Below, in pieces: positions 38,845 through 45,981 of a stretch of DNA of 45,981 bases. Under the pieces are notes generated by a model. It was given only the letters and a program-made list of their open reading frames with translations, searched no databases and was not told where the DNA came from. The position numbers were made by a program, and so were the translations under genes. Each line of letters begins with the position of its first letter. Positions within the stretch are counted from its first letter, which is position 1. Origin of the DNA: Allorhizobium borbori (GTDB lineage: Bacteria > Pseudomonadota > Alphaproteobacteria > Rhizobiales > Rhizobiaceae); assembly GCF_014196535.1 (NCBI RefSeq), contig NZ_JACIDU010000022.1, positions 1-45,981 of the forward strand, in the 5' to 3' direction.

Positions 38845-40290
38845 TCAGTTCGCCCGAGCCTGCCGTTTCCAACTGCGGAAGCTTGCCGCATAGCTGTCGG
38901 CATAGGCGGCGGCCGGGGGGACGACATCGAGAATGTTCGGCCGACGCAGAACTTCGCTCGGCCGGGCTCCCGTGGCCGCGATCATGCCCAGGCGCGCCGC
39001 GCCGAAGGCCGCACCCAGCGCACTCGCATCCGGAAGTTCGAGTTCCGTGTCGAGCGCCGTCGCGAGGATCGAAAGCCACAGCGGCGAGCGGGAACCGCCG
39101 CCAATCGCCATCAGCCGTTTCAGTTCGGTACCGCTCTCACGGAACGCTTCCGCACATTCGGCGATCGCGAATGCAACACCTTGCAACACGGCCTGCGTGA
39201 GCGCCTCGTCATCGTGCTGGTGGGCAATCCCGTGGAAGCTGCCGCGAATGTTCGCGTCATTGCGGGGTGACCAGCATCCATCGAGGAAAGGGGTGAAAAT
39301 CACATCGGTTGCCGGGCGTGGCGCGGCTCCGAGGCTTTGAATCAGGTCTTCCGGGCTGCGCTTCAGCCGTTTGGAAAGCCAGGTCAGGCAGGAGGTCGCC
39401 GAGAGGACGACCGACATCTGGTGCCAGCGGTCCGGCACGGCGTGGCACAACGTTTCGATGGCAAAGTCCTCGGCAATTCGGGGACTGTTGTTGGCCACGA
39501 AGAGAACGCCGGAGGTGCCAAGCGAAACCGTGCCATGACCATCTTCGATGACACCCGTCCCACAGGCGCCACAGGCATTATCGCCCCCGCCACCTGCAAC
39601 CACAGGCAGCCTTGCCATGCCCCAGCGCTGGGCAAGGCCGGGGCGCAGCCTGCCGGAAACCTCGGTTCCCTCGCACAGACGCGGCATGTGATCCTCAGAC
39701 AGGCCCGTTGCCGAAAGCAGTTCCGCGGACCAGGTCCGGCTTTTGAGGTCGACCCACATCGTGCCGCTGGCGTCGGCAAGGTCGGAGACCTTTTCGCCGG
39801 TGAGCAGCATGCGGATGTAGTCCTTCGGCAGCAGAACCTTGCGGACCCGGCTGAAGGTTTCGGGCTCGTTAGCGGCAAGCCACATCAGCTTGCTGGCGGT
39901 AACGCCCGGTGTCGGCTTGCGGCCGGCGATCGATTTGATGTCGGGCACACGCCGTTCGAGTTCCGCGCATTGCGCGGCGCTGCGTGTGTCGTTCCAGAGA
40001 ATGGCAGGCCTCAGCGGCCGGTCAGCCTCGTCGAGAACGGTCGCGCCATACATCTGACCCGACAGGCCGATGCCTTCGACGGCGGACATTTCGACGGGAT
40101 GGGCGCGGCCCAGGCTGTCAAGCGTTTCACAGACGGCTCGCCACCAGATCTCCGGATCCTGCTCGGACCAGCCGGGCATTGCTCGCACGACGTCGAGGGG
40201 TGCCGATGACGCCTCCCCGATCAGTCGCTGCTCGTCATCAATGAGAATGGATTTGACACTGGACGTGCCAAGGTCGATGCCCAGATACAT
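38845..40290 (-). CDS. FGGY-family kinase, xylulokinase-like (second)
   Basis: A 481-residue kinase close to XylB. It begins MYLGIDLGTSSVKSILIDDE, carries GLSGQMYGATVLDE (XylB has SGQMHG) and ILWNDTRSA, the catalytic Asp237 in GGGGDNACGACG, and TVSLGTSGVLF. The C-terminal nucleotide loop is MAIGGGSRSPLWLSILAT. GGGAGGAGAAAG precedes the ATG at 40288-40290. The His-to-Tyr change in the SGQM motif may mean a substrate other than D-xylulose. No xylose isomerase is present, which also argues against simple xylose use. It lies between the GlpD-like gene and the binding protein. Confidence 0.9.
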   Translation of the reverse strand: MYLGIDLGTSSVKSILIDDEQRLIGEASSAPLDVVRAMPGWSEQDPEIWWRAVCETLDSLGRAHPVEMSAVEGIGLSGQMYGATVLDEADRPLRPAILWNDTRSAAQCAELERRVPDIKSIAGRKPTPGVTASKLMWLAANEPETFSRVRKVLLPKDYIRMLLTGEKVSDLADASGTMWVDLKSRTWSAELLSATGLSEDHMPRLCEGTEVSGRLRPGLAQRWGMARLPVVAGGGGDNACGACGTGVIEDGHGTVSLGTSGVLFVANNSPRIAEDFAIETLCHAVPDRWHQMSVVLSATSCLTWLSKRLKRSPEDLIQSLGAAPRPATDVIFTPFLDGCWSPRNDANIRGSFHGIAHQHDDEALTQAVLQGVAFAIAECAEAFRESGTELKRLMAIGGGSRSPLWLSILATALDTELELPDASALGAAFGAARLGMIAATGARPSEVLRRPNILDVVPPAAAYADSYAASFRSWKRQARAN

Positions 40291-40330
40291 CTTTCTCCTC
40301 CCAATTCATGTGTGCCTCGGTGCCTTACCG

Positions 40331-40358
40331 GTCGACAGGGCTCCTCTTCCCTGTCGAC
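40331..40358 (-). other. Intercistronic hairpin between the GlpD-like gene and the xylulokinase-like gene
   Basis: A perfect 10-bp stem, GTCGACAGGG (40331-40340) and CCCTGTCGAC (40349-40358), with an 8-nt loop lies in the 81-bp gap. It splits the operon into a dehydrogenase/phosphatase part and a kinase/transport part. No T-run follows on the minus strand, so processing or attenuation is more likely than full termination. Confidence 0.5.
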
Positions 40359-40371
40359 ACGCACCGTATCG

Positions 40372-41907
40372 CTATGCGCTTCTTCGCTGTTCGTAGGTTC
40401 CCTTCAGGTAGGCTTCGAGACCGGCGATCTCCGCAGCCGTCATGCGCAGACCAAGTTTGCTGCGGCGGAACAGGATATCATCGGCGCTGCGCGTCCATTC
40501 GTTCGCGCAGAGAAAGTCGACCTCCGCCTGTGTCAGATCTGCGCCGAAGTGGCGGCCAAGATCGCCCAGCTTCTCCTTGCCTGCCAGGAGACGCCATGCG
40601 CGGGTGCCATACTGGCGGACCAACCGGGTCGCGAGCCCATCCGGCAGGAACCCATATTCCCTTTTAAGGCGAACTACTTGCACATCGAAATCGCCTGGGG
40701 CGAAGTCCCCGCCTGGCAACGGGGTGGTGCCGGTCCAGCCCTTCGAGAAGCCGGATTGCCGCAGCGTCTGACCGAGACGCTCTTCCACCAGGTCCAGCGC
40801 GGATTCTGCCAGACGGCGATAGGTCGTTATCTTGCCGCCGAAGATCGAGAGCACCGGTGCCTTCAGGCTGTCGTCCACCTCCAGCACGTAGTCGCGCGTC
40901 GCCGCCTGCGCGGCAGAGGACCCGTCATCGTAAAGCGGGCGCACACCGCTATAGGTCCAGACGACGTCCGCAGGTTCGACCGGCATCCTGAAATAGGTGC
41001 TGGCCAGATTGCAGAGATAGGCGATCTCCTCTTCTGAAGCTGCGACATCGGCAGGGTCCCCTGGGTAATCCCGGTCGGTGGTGCCGATCAGCGTGTACTG
41101 GTCCTCATAGGGAATGGTGAAGACAATGCGCCCGTCGCTGTTCTGGAATATGAAGCAGCGGTCATGATCGTAAAGCTTCGGCACGACGATGTGGGAACCC
41201 TGCACCTGACGCACACGGCCGCGCGGCACGCGGCCGGCGATTTCACGAACGATGGCGTTGGCCCAGGGGCCACCGGCATTCACGAGCATCCGCGCCCTGA
41301 TGGTTTCGCGGCGACCGGTTTCAGCATCCTCGGTCACGACCTGCCATCCGCCTTGCGGAAGGGGACGGGCGGCGACGCAGGCCGTGCGGGTGCGGATCAC
41401 CGCGCCCTTTTCCTGCGCATCGATCGCGTTTAGCACCACCAGCCGGTTATCCTCCACCCAGCAGTCGGAGTATTCGAAACCGAGCCTGAGATCACTGCGC
41501 AGGCCCTGGCTGAACTGTCCCCGCGCCAGGTCGACACGACGGGTGCCAGGCAGAAGCTTGCGACCGCCAAGATGATCGTAGATGAACAGTCCCAGGCGGA
41601 GCATCCAGGCAGGACGCATGCCCTTGCTGTAGGGCAGGATGAACCGCAGGGGCCGCACGATATGCGGCGCGATGGACCACAGGGTCTCCCGTTCCAGCAA
41701 CGCCTCTTTCACCAGTCGAAATTCATAATGCTCGAGATAGCGAAGGCCGCCGTGAAGAAGTTTGGTGGAGGCAGACGATGTCGCACCACCGATATCGTTC
41801 TTTTCACAGAGATAGACGGAGTATCCGCGTCCCGCCGCGTCGCGCGCAATGCCGCAGCCATTGATGCCGCCGCCGATGATCGCAAGATCGTAAAGCGTAT
41901 CAGACAT
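40372..41907 (-). CDS. FAD-dependent glycerol-3-phosphate dehydrogenase-like protein (GlpD/EryB type)
   Basis: A 511-residue flavoprotein of the GlpD family. The FAD motif is LAIIGGGINGCGIARDAAGRG (residues 8-28), followed by SSASTKLLHGGLRYLEHYEFRLVKEAL. The substrate-region segments LVNAGGPWANAIV, YTLIGTTDRDYPGD and FGGKITTYRRLAESALD are all present, and a C-terminal DAO-C helical domain follows. The ATG at 41905-41907 overlaps the HAD phosphatase gene end by 8 bp. Respiratory GlpD oxidises sn-glycerol-3-phosphate to dihydroxyacetone phosphate at the inner membrane; the erythritol enzyme EryB is a homologue acting on a tetritol phosphate. Beside FGGY kinases and a SorC regulator, a polyol-phosphate substrate is as likely as glycerol-3-phosphate. 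Confidence 0.9.
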   Translation of the reverse strand: MSDTLYDLAIIGGGINGCGIARDAAGRGYSVYLCEKNDIGGATSSASTKLLHGGLRYLEHYEFRLVKEALLERETLWSIAPHIVRPLRFILPYSKGMRPAWMLRLGLFIYDHLGGRKLLPGTRRVDLARGQFSQGLRSDLRLGFEYSDCWVEDNRLVVLNAIDAQEKGAVIRTRTACVAARPLPQGGWQVVTEDAETGRRETIRARMLVNAGGPWANAIVREIAGRVPRGRVRQVQGSHIVVPKLYDHDRCFIFQNSDGRIVFTIPYEDQYTLIGTTDRDYPGDPADVAASEEEIAYLCNLASTYFRMPVEPADVVWTYSGVRPLYDDGSSAAQAATRDYVLEVDDSLKAPVLSIFGGKITTYRRLAESALDLVEERLGQTLRQSGFSKGWTGTTPLPGGDFAPGDFDVQVVRLKREYGFLPDGLATRLVRQYGTRAWRLLAGKEKLGDLGRHFGADLTQAEVDFLCANEWTRSADDILFRRSKLGLRMTAAEIAGLEAYLKGTYEQRRSA

Positions 41908-42727
41908 TGGCCACCATCCGTTCCGCAGTTGCTGACCGCGCCGCAAGGATGCGCTCCGCCACTTCAACGAAGCCTTCCCCACCCTCCGCCTCCGTTACGA
42001 AGGCTGGCGGAGTGAAGCTGCCCTCGGCGAATTCGCGCACATTCGCCACGCCGCAGGAATTCGGAAAGAAGCCGAACATCGGCCCGTCATTGGGACTGTC
42101 ACCAACGAAAACCACGCGGTCGCGCATATCATCGATATCGAAACCGAGGACGTCACGGGTGAAGATGCGCGCCATCGATAGCTTGTCGTAATCACCGAAC
42201 CAGCCATTGACATGGATGGAGGAGACTTTTGCCACCGCGCCCGCCTCCTTGAAAAGATCGAGAATGCGTTGCACGGCGGCTTCCGGCAGGGGGGGCACAT
42301 CCTCGCAGAAATCGATCGCCAGATCAGCTTCACGGTAAAGCTGATCGGAGGCGATGCCTGCGCCCGGCACCTCGCGAAGGATCTTTTCCCTCAACGCGTT
42401 GAGTTTTTCCCGATTGTGGCGACGCTCGTCGTCCGTCGCGAAGAAGCGCTGGTTCATGACGCGGGCCTGGCGGTCATAGGAGAAATAGAAAGCGCCATTT
42501 TCGCCGACGATACCGGCCACTGGCCAGAAACGGGCGATCATGTCACACCAGCCGGCCGGGCGACCGGTGATGGGCACGACCTGCAACCCGGCAGCCGCAA
42601 GACGTTCCAGCGCGGCGTAGGCAGCGGCTGGCAACTGCCCGCCGGTGGTCAGCGTGTCGTCAATATCGGTGAAGACGGCCAGACAGTCGGACAAAACGCC
42701 CCGGTCAAGTTCGCTCAAGGGTCGCAT
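41900..42727 (-). CDS. HAD-superfamily (IIB-like) phosphatase
   Basis: A 275-residue haloacid-dehalogenase-type phosphatase. Motif I is FTDIDDTLTTGG with nucleophile Asp21 and acid/base Asp23. Motif II is VVPITGRPAGW, and motifs III/IV are SMARIFTRDVLG and VFVGDSPNDGPMF. A large inserted cap between motifs II and III marks the class II Cof/sucrose-phosphatase type. The ATG shares one base with the stop of the glycerol-1-phosphate-dehydrogenase-like gene (TGATG), and its end overlaps the glpD-like start. Position between two glycerol-phosphate-type dehydrogenases suggests removal of phosphate from a dead-end or toxic polyol phosphate, as proposed for AraL beside AraM in Bacillus. The substrate is unproven. 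Confidence 0.87.
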   Translation of the reverse strand: MRPLSELDRGVLSDCLAVFTDIDDTLTTGGQLPAAAYAALERLAAAGLQVVPITGRPAGWCDMIARFWPVAGIVGENGAFYFSYDRQARVMNQRFFATDDERRHNREKLNALREKILREVPGAGIASDQLYREADLAIDFCEDVPPLPEAAVQRILDLFKEAGAVAKVSSIHVNGWFGDYDKLSMARIFTRDVLGFDIDDMRDRVVFVGDSPNDGPMFGFFPNSCGVANVREFAEGSFTPPAFVTEAEGGEGFVEVAERILAARSATAERMVANV

Positions 42728-44067
42728 CAGACATACTCCTCAATGAAGTCTTCGAGGATGCCCATCCCGATCGCGAGATCGAGCATCGAATAACGGTCGC
42801 GCATTTCCGGGCAGCGACGCAGCGCCTCGACATAAAGATCACGGTCCATGCCGATTTCGGCATAGGTTGCGCCACCGCCGGCGGCCCGCAAATGCGCCGC
42901 CATCTCGTCCGGGTCGATTGCCATGGCACTGAGCGTGCGCCGCAGTTCGGGCCAGATCGCCGCAAGCCTCGCATTGAAGCGTTCGGCAGCCTCCCCATCC
43001 ATCGCCTTGGCCCTCGCCGCCGTCAGGCAATCGGCGACCGCAGCGTGTGGGTAGCGGGCCATGATCCCGGCTTCGTCGGGAATATTGGGGCCGATGCGCG
43101 GCGCTTCTTCCATGGCGAGAATGCGCTTCTGGAGACGGGCCATGGTGACGGAAGCAACCCCGACCTGCTGGCCGTGAACGGTTCCCGGATGCCGGTCACC
43201 CGCAAAACTGTCGATCCAGTGGGAAATCTGGTGTTCGCCCATCGAACCGGGATGGCTGAGGCCGACAACGGCAATACCAAGGCCTGCCAGTGTCAGCAGG
43301 CGCTGGAGATAACCGATGGCATCGTGGTCACGCTGACCGAGGCCGCTGGAACGGTCGAGCACGGAGCACTCGTCTTTTTCCTGCATCAGATAGGGCGCCG
43401 TCGCATAGCGTGTGCCGAACATGACATGGGAGAAATACCAGTCGATCTGCGCCGTCGGCCGGCAGAGGCTATCGCCAAGCCCGGCGCCGATCAGATATTG
43501 CGGGGCCTGCGCCGAAACATCGATATCGATAAAAACGCCCTTGGCTGCGTGGGCTTTCTGCGTGGTTTTTAGGCCGGAATCCAGCGTGATGGAAGCAGTC
43601 GAGGACGTGTATCCGTTCATGGACGGCGCCGTGCCGAACACGCTGTATGGGCGACCGTCCAGATAGGTCGCATATTTGCACAGATCATTGATCGTGCCCG
43701 ATCCGACAGCCACCAGAGCATCGACATTGGCGGTCCTTTTCTGCAGGCTTCGCACCTCGGCTTCATCAGCATGGGGATGATCAAGCAGCACCAGACGCGC
43801 CTTCCCGCCGAGCCTGCGGGTGATAGCCTCCCCCATCACCTGTGCGGTGTCATGGTCGCACACCACCGCATAGGTCTCAGCCGGCATGACACTTTCCAAG
43901 AGGCTGTCGGCGTCATCGGCGAGACCATCGCCGATGTGAATGTGGCGGAAGGGAACATCGACCGGCCGCCCCTGATCCGGGTCCTGCCAACGGCCCGCAG
44001 TCACATCCTCGATTAATCCGTTCCAGTTGATCGCCCTTATGCCGGGCTGCGCTTTCGGCAAGATCAC
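42727..44067 (-). CDS. sn-Glycerol-1-phosphate dehydrogenase-like protein (AraM/EgsA family)
   Basis: A 446-residue member of the iron-containing alcohol dehydrogenase fold closest to AraM/glycerol-1-phosphate dehydrogenase. NAD-binding is seen in VAVGSGTINDLCKYAT, followed by FGTAPSMNGYTSSTASI. The metal ligands are Asp in GAGLGDSLCRPTAQIDW, His in LSHPGSMGEHQISHWID and His in GTVHGQQVGV. I start at the GTG 44065-44067, which has GGGAGGAACAA directly upstream; an ATG at 44127 would lie inside a palindromic operator and has no ribosome site. The family interconverts sn-glycerol-1-phosphate and dihydroxyacetone phosphate; bacterial operon members may act on related polyol phosphates. It heads the ten-gene operon. 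Confidence 0.87.
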   Translation of the reverse strand: MILPKAQPGIRAINWNGLIEDVTAGRWQDPDQGRPVDVPFRHIHIGDGLADDADSLLESVMPAETYAVVCDHDTAQVMGEAITRRLGGKARLVLLDHPHADEAEVRSLQKRTANVDALVAVGSGTINDLCKYATYLDGRPYSVFGTAPSMNGYTSSTASITLDSGLKTTQKAHAAKGVFIDIDVSAQAPQYLIGAGLGDSLCRPTAQIDWYFSHVMFGTRYATAPYLMQEKDECSVLDRSSGLGQRDHDAIGYLQRLLTLAGLGIAVVGLSHPGSMGEHQISHWIDSFAGDRHPGTVHGQQVGVASVTMARLQKRILAMEEAPRIGPNIPDEAGIMARYPHAAVADCLTAARAKAMDGEAAERFNARLAAIWPELRRTLSAMAIDPDEMAAHLRAAGGGATYAEIGMDRDLYVEALRRCPEMRDRYSMLDLAIGMGILEDFIEEYV

Positions 44068-44118
44068 TTGTTCCTCCCAAGTCATCGGCATTTCGTTGAT
44101 ATGAAATATGTCAGTCAT

Positions 44119-44136
44119 CATTGGCATATGTCAATG
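44119..44136. promoter_or_regulatory. Palindromic operator between the G1PDH-like operon and the SorC regulator
   Basis: The 18-bp sequence CATTG-G-CATATG-T-CAATG is a palindrome except for one base pair. A direct repeat, ATATGTCA, occurs at 44106-44113 and again at 44126-44133, exactly two helical turns apart. A related reversed half-site (TATGACA) appears at 44160-44166. SorC-family proteins are tetramers binding such spaced sites. Placement in the divergent gap (44068-44246) makes it the probable site for the SorC protein encoded at 44247. Confidence 0.6.
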
Positions 44137-44246
44137 GCAATTTTCACAACGTGATGGCTTATGACAAAAATCGCACTCAGGGCCTGTAAATCACGCCAAA
44201 ACTCGCGTAGTGCTAGCCATCAACCAACCTGACAACGGAACCGACC

Positions 44247-45245
44247 ATGAAGAAGACTGACGCATCCACGCCCAAGGCATCCGGCGGCCGCAAGGAAACG
44301 CCGGCGCAGTTCGGCATGGATGAGGTTCTCTGGGCCGCCTGGCTGTATTACGAGCGCGGCCTGAAGCAGGACGAGGTTGCCGATCAGCTCGGCGTTTCCC
44401 GTGCCAGCATTTTCAACCTGCTGCAGAAGGCCCGAGATGAGGGCGTGGTGCGAATTGCGATCGACCCCACACGCATGTCGCGGATCGATCTGGCTCTGGA
44501 ACTGGCGGAGATGACCGGGATTTCGGAGTTTTACATTTTGCCGGCCACCCGCCAGGGCGGATCGCTGTTCGACCAGTTGGGCACGCTCGGCGCGCGCGTC
44601 CTCGAACAGAAGCTGACGGAAAACGATACGATCGGCGTAGCCTGGGGCCGTACGATCATGGCACTGTCGAAGGCGCTGCTGCGCGCCTCCTTGCCCCATG
44701 TGACCGTTGCGCAGGTCACAGGCAGTTCGGCTGCGACCTTCGACTTCTCACCGGTTCTCTGCACCTCGAACATCGCGGAGCGGCTGAATGCACGCGCAGT
44801 AAACCTGCATGCGCCGGGTGTCGTTTCATCCTCAACCGTCAAGCAGATCCTGCTCAACGAACCCGCAATCCGCGATCACTTTTCATTGCTGCGCCAATGC
44901 ACGAAGTCGATCTTCGGCGTCACGCAGCTCGAAGGCGAGACGCTGCTTGTTCAAGGCGGTTTCATGACGATGGAAGAGGTCGCCGTTTACCGCAAGGCCG
45001 GTGCGGTGGGCTTCGCCTCGGGCTTCTTCTTCGACCGGCAGGGCAACATCATCCGCAGCGAATTCGATGATCGCCACATCACGATGGCGTTCGACGATCT
45101 GCATAAGGTGCCGGCCCGCATCTGCGTCGGCGGCGGGATGGAAAAGGTGGAAGCAATTTGCGCAATGCTGAAAACCAAGATGGCCAACGTGATCGTGATT
45201 GATGAGCAGACGGCGACTGCTGTCTACCAGAAGCTGAAGGAATGA
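44247..45245 (+). CDS. SorC-family sugar-binding transcriptional regulator
   Basis: A 332-residue SorC/DeoR-like regulator. An N-terminal helix-turn-helix is visible (LWAAWLYYERGLKQDEVADQL, then GVSRASIFNLLQKARDEG, about residues 28-66). The remainder is the NagB/RpiA-like sugar-phosphate sensing domain, with TIGVAWGRTIMALSKAL, SNIAERLNARAVNLHAPG and RICVGGGMEKVEAICAML. The start ATG at 44247 has only a modest GGAA upstream. It is divergent from the ten-gene operon and faces the palindrome at 44119-44136. The erythritol regulator EryD belongs to this family. A phosphorylated intermediate made by one of the FGGY kinases or dehydrogenases is the expected effector. Confidence 0.9.
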   Translation: MKKTDASTPKASGGRKETPAQFGMDEVLWAAWLYYERGLKQDEVADQLGVSRASIFNLLQKARDEGVVRIAIDPTRMSRIDLALELAEMTGISEFYILPATRQGGSLFDQLGTLGARVLEQKLTENDTIGVAWGRTIMALSKALLRASLPHVTVAQVTGSSAATFDFSPVLCTSNIAERLNARAVNLHAPGVVSSSTVKQILLNEPAIRDHFSLLRQCTKSIFGVTQLEGETLLVQGGFMTMEEVAVYRKAGAVGFASGFFFDRQGNIIRSEFDDRHITMAFDDLHKVPARICVGGGMEKVEAICAMLKTKMANVIVIDEQTATAVYQKLKE

Positions 45246-45466
45246 TCCCTCTCCAACGGATCCGGACGTGAAGCAGAAGCGCTGCCTTGCCGACAGACCT
45301 CGTCAATTTGATGCCGGAATGCTCCATGACGATGCCCTTCTTTCGTGCCGGCTTCGTCATTCGCTGTTTAAGCGCCACAGCTACTGATGGGGCATGCAGC
45401 GGAGTGATCAAGCGACAATTCCGGCGATGCCTTTCCAGTGGACCATCGCTGCAGGACGATGCGCAG
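45246..45466. other. Gene-free stretch after the SorC regulator
   Basis: I see no credible coding frame, RNA gene or terminator in these 221 bp. Open frames on both strands lack ribosome sites and family resemblance. The stretch leads directly into the insertion-sequence remnant. Confidence 0.5.
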
Positions 45467-45623
45467 TGGACTTGCCCGGAAAAAGTGGAGAGCGAACTCC
45501 TCAAATTTGATAGGAGTTTGATCCATTAAAGAAGAGAAGAAGACATTGGGCGGTCGTGGCCGCCATGCGGGCGTGATGCCGGAGTTCCGTGCAGAAGCAG
45601 TGCGTCTCGTTGAGACGAGTTGA
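45467..45623 (+). mobile_element. Remnant of an IS3-like insertion sequence (left end and transposase OrfA start)
   Basis: From 45467 the DNA reads TGGACTTGCCCGG followed by AAAAAGTGGAG, which looks like the terminal repeat of IS3-family elements. A plus-strand frame then gives KEEKKTLGGRGRHAGV, followed by MPEFRAEAVRLVETS and a stop. The FRAEAVRLV core is the hallmark of the helix-turn-helix start of OrfA-type transposases. The frame ends at 45623, far short of a full OrfA (about 90-100 residues), and no OrfB is present. A dyad, AACTCCT / AGGAGTT (45495-45501, 45512-45518), lies in the leader. The assignment to the IS3 family is by resemblance only. Confidence 0.6.
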
Positions 45624-45880
45624 CACCCCTGCTTCTTCATCAAACGGAACAGCGGGCGCCTGACAGCCTTGGCATTGCGGCGGATTTGAACGACCTCATT
45701 GAGGACTTAGCCGTCCTAATCCACAGCGCGCCAGAGCCAGCATCCCGGCCACTGATCATCACGACCACCCGTCCAGATGCCAAATATCATTTAGACTTGG
45801 CGGCTTCTTACGCAAGCGAGTGGCGTAGCCCAGGCCGCATTTCTTTGCCCAACATCAGATTGTCTCATAGGAAACGATAG
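45620..45880 (+). other. Orphan open frame and flanking DNA, nature unclear
   Basis: An 86-codon frame is open here, starting MTPLLLHQTEQRAPDS. It has no ribosome site, overlaps the transposase remnant and resembles no protein I recognise. Its wording (IEDLAVLIHSAPEPA) is like frames seen antisense to, or degraded from, transposase genes. I consider it probably non-coding or part of the mobile-element debris. Confidence 0.3.
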
Positions 45881-45928
45881 TGCCACGCTTGTCTTATGAT
45901 TTCCGTGCTTCTTCATGAGATAAAGAAG

Positions 45929-45959
45929 CGCCGGAGAGGACGGCCATCCTTCTCCGGCG
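45929..45959. other. Strong hairpin at the window end
   Basis: CGCCGGAGA (45929-45937) pairs perfectly with TCTCCGGCG (45951-45959). Inside, GGA (45938-45940) pairs with TCC (45947-45949), leaving one bulged T and a 6-nt loop. No T-run follows. It could be a terminator of debris transcripts or a repeat element; the context beyond the window is needed. Confidence 0.45.
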
Positions 45960-45981
45960 ATGGGGGACGGATCGTGAAATG

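Noticed and set aside
38845-40290. Reading the sugar locus as a D-xylose operon because of the XylB-like kinase
   Set aside because: Xylose isomerase is absent, the SGQM motif differs, and the two glycerol-phosphate-type dehydrogenases would have no role.
32619-44067. Reading the locus as the erythritol (ery) operon
   Set aside because: SorC, a GlpD homologue and FGGY kinases fit, but EryC and the isomerases are missing and the AraM-like and ThDP enzymes do not belong to it.
1-45981. tRNA, rRNA, CRISPR array, phage or toxin-antitoxin genes
   Set aside because: None was found by reading; no regularly spaced repeats, no clover-leaf-like tRNA segments and no phage or toxin families were seen.

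Overview
The window looks like a chromosomal catabolic island of an alphaproteobacterium, most likely of the order Hyphomicrobiales (Brucella/Ochrobactrum or Rhizobiaceae relatives). The reasons are a GC-rich composition, tightly packed operons with ATGA or TGATG overlaps, strong GGAGG ribosome sites, and the mix of families present (SorC regulator with FGGY kinases and a GlpD-like enzyme, ribose-type and Liv-type ABC systems, IclR and LysR regulators). This is inference from family content; no database search was possible.

Region 1 (1-5261, minus strand): the start of etfB, then a tightly overlapping operon of CitE-like lyase, FAS1-like/MaoC dehydratase, class III CoA-transferase and acyl-CoA dehydrogenase, preceded by a LysR regulator. 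The set resembles the bacterial itaconate route (CoA-transferase, itaconyl-CoA hydratase, citramalyl-CoA lyase).

Region 2 (5350-22705): one large, apparently undescribed acyl-CoA catabolic regulon. It holds an NTF2-like protein and a metallo-beta-lactamase-fold hydrolase; an IclR regulator; a seven-gene operon (thiolase, DUF1330, SCPx-type thiolase, SDR, enoyl-CoA hydratase, acyl-CoA dehydrogenase, GST-like); a branched-chain-amino-acid-type ABC importer with a LivM-LivG fusion; a two-subunit 3-oxoadipate-type CoA-transferase; an acetyl-CoA hydrolase/4-hydroxybutyrate-CoA-transferase-like protein; and an alpha/beta hydrolase. Four promoters in this region carry the same 25-bp, three-half-site operator (TGTYCG, 5 bp, CGRACA, 2 bp, TGTYCR). 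At three of them the operator lies just downstream of a readable -35/-10 pair. This ties import, activation and beta-oxidation-like degradation to the local IclR protein.

Region 3 (22706-30756): a less orderly stretch. A 5'-truncated MFS gene abuts a 5'-truncated polyamine-type ABC permease gene, a likely deletion scar. A second permease and a GMC oxidoreductase follow. Then comes a minus-strand membrane cassette (small membrane protein, LtrA, a TVGYGD potassium channel, a five-or-six-helix protein) and a decayed SDR pseudogene.

Region 4 (30757-45245): a ten-gene minus-strand sugar or polyol locus with a divergent SorC regulator. It encodes a ribose-type ABC importer, two FGGY kinases, a GlpD-like dehydrogenase, a glycerol-1-phosphate-dehydrogenase-like enzyme, a HAD phosphatase and an acetolactate-synthase-like ThDP enzyme. 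The combination recalls erythritol (ery) loci but is not one, and the substrate is unknown.

Region 5 (45246-45981): a degraded IS3-like transposase start with a possible terminal repeat, an orphan reading frame and a strong hairpin at the window end. No tRNA, rRNA or CRISPR array was seen.
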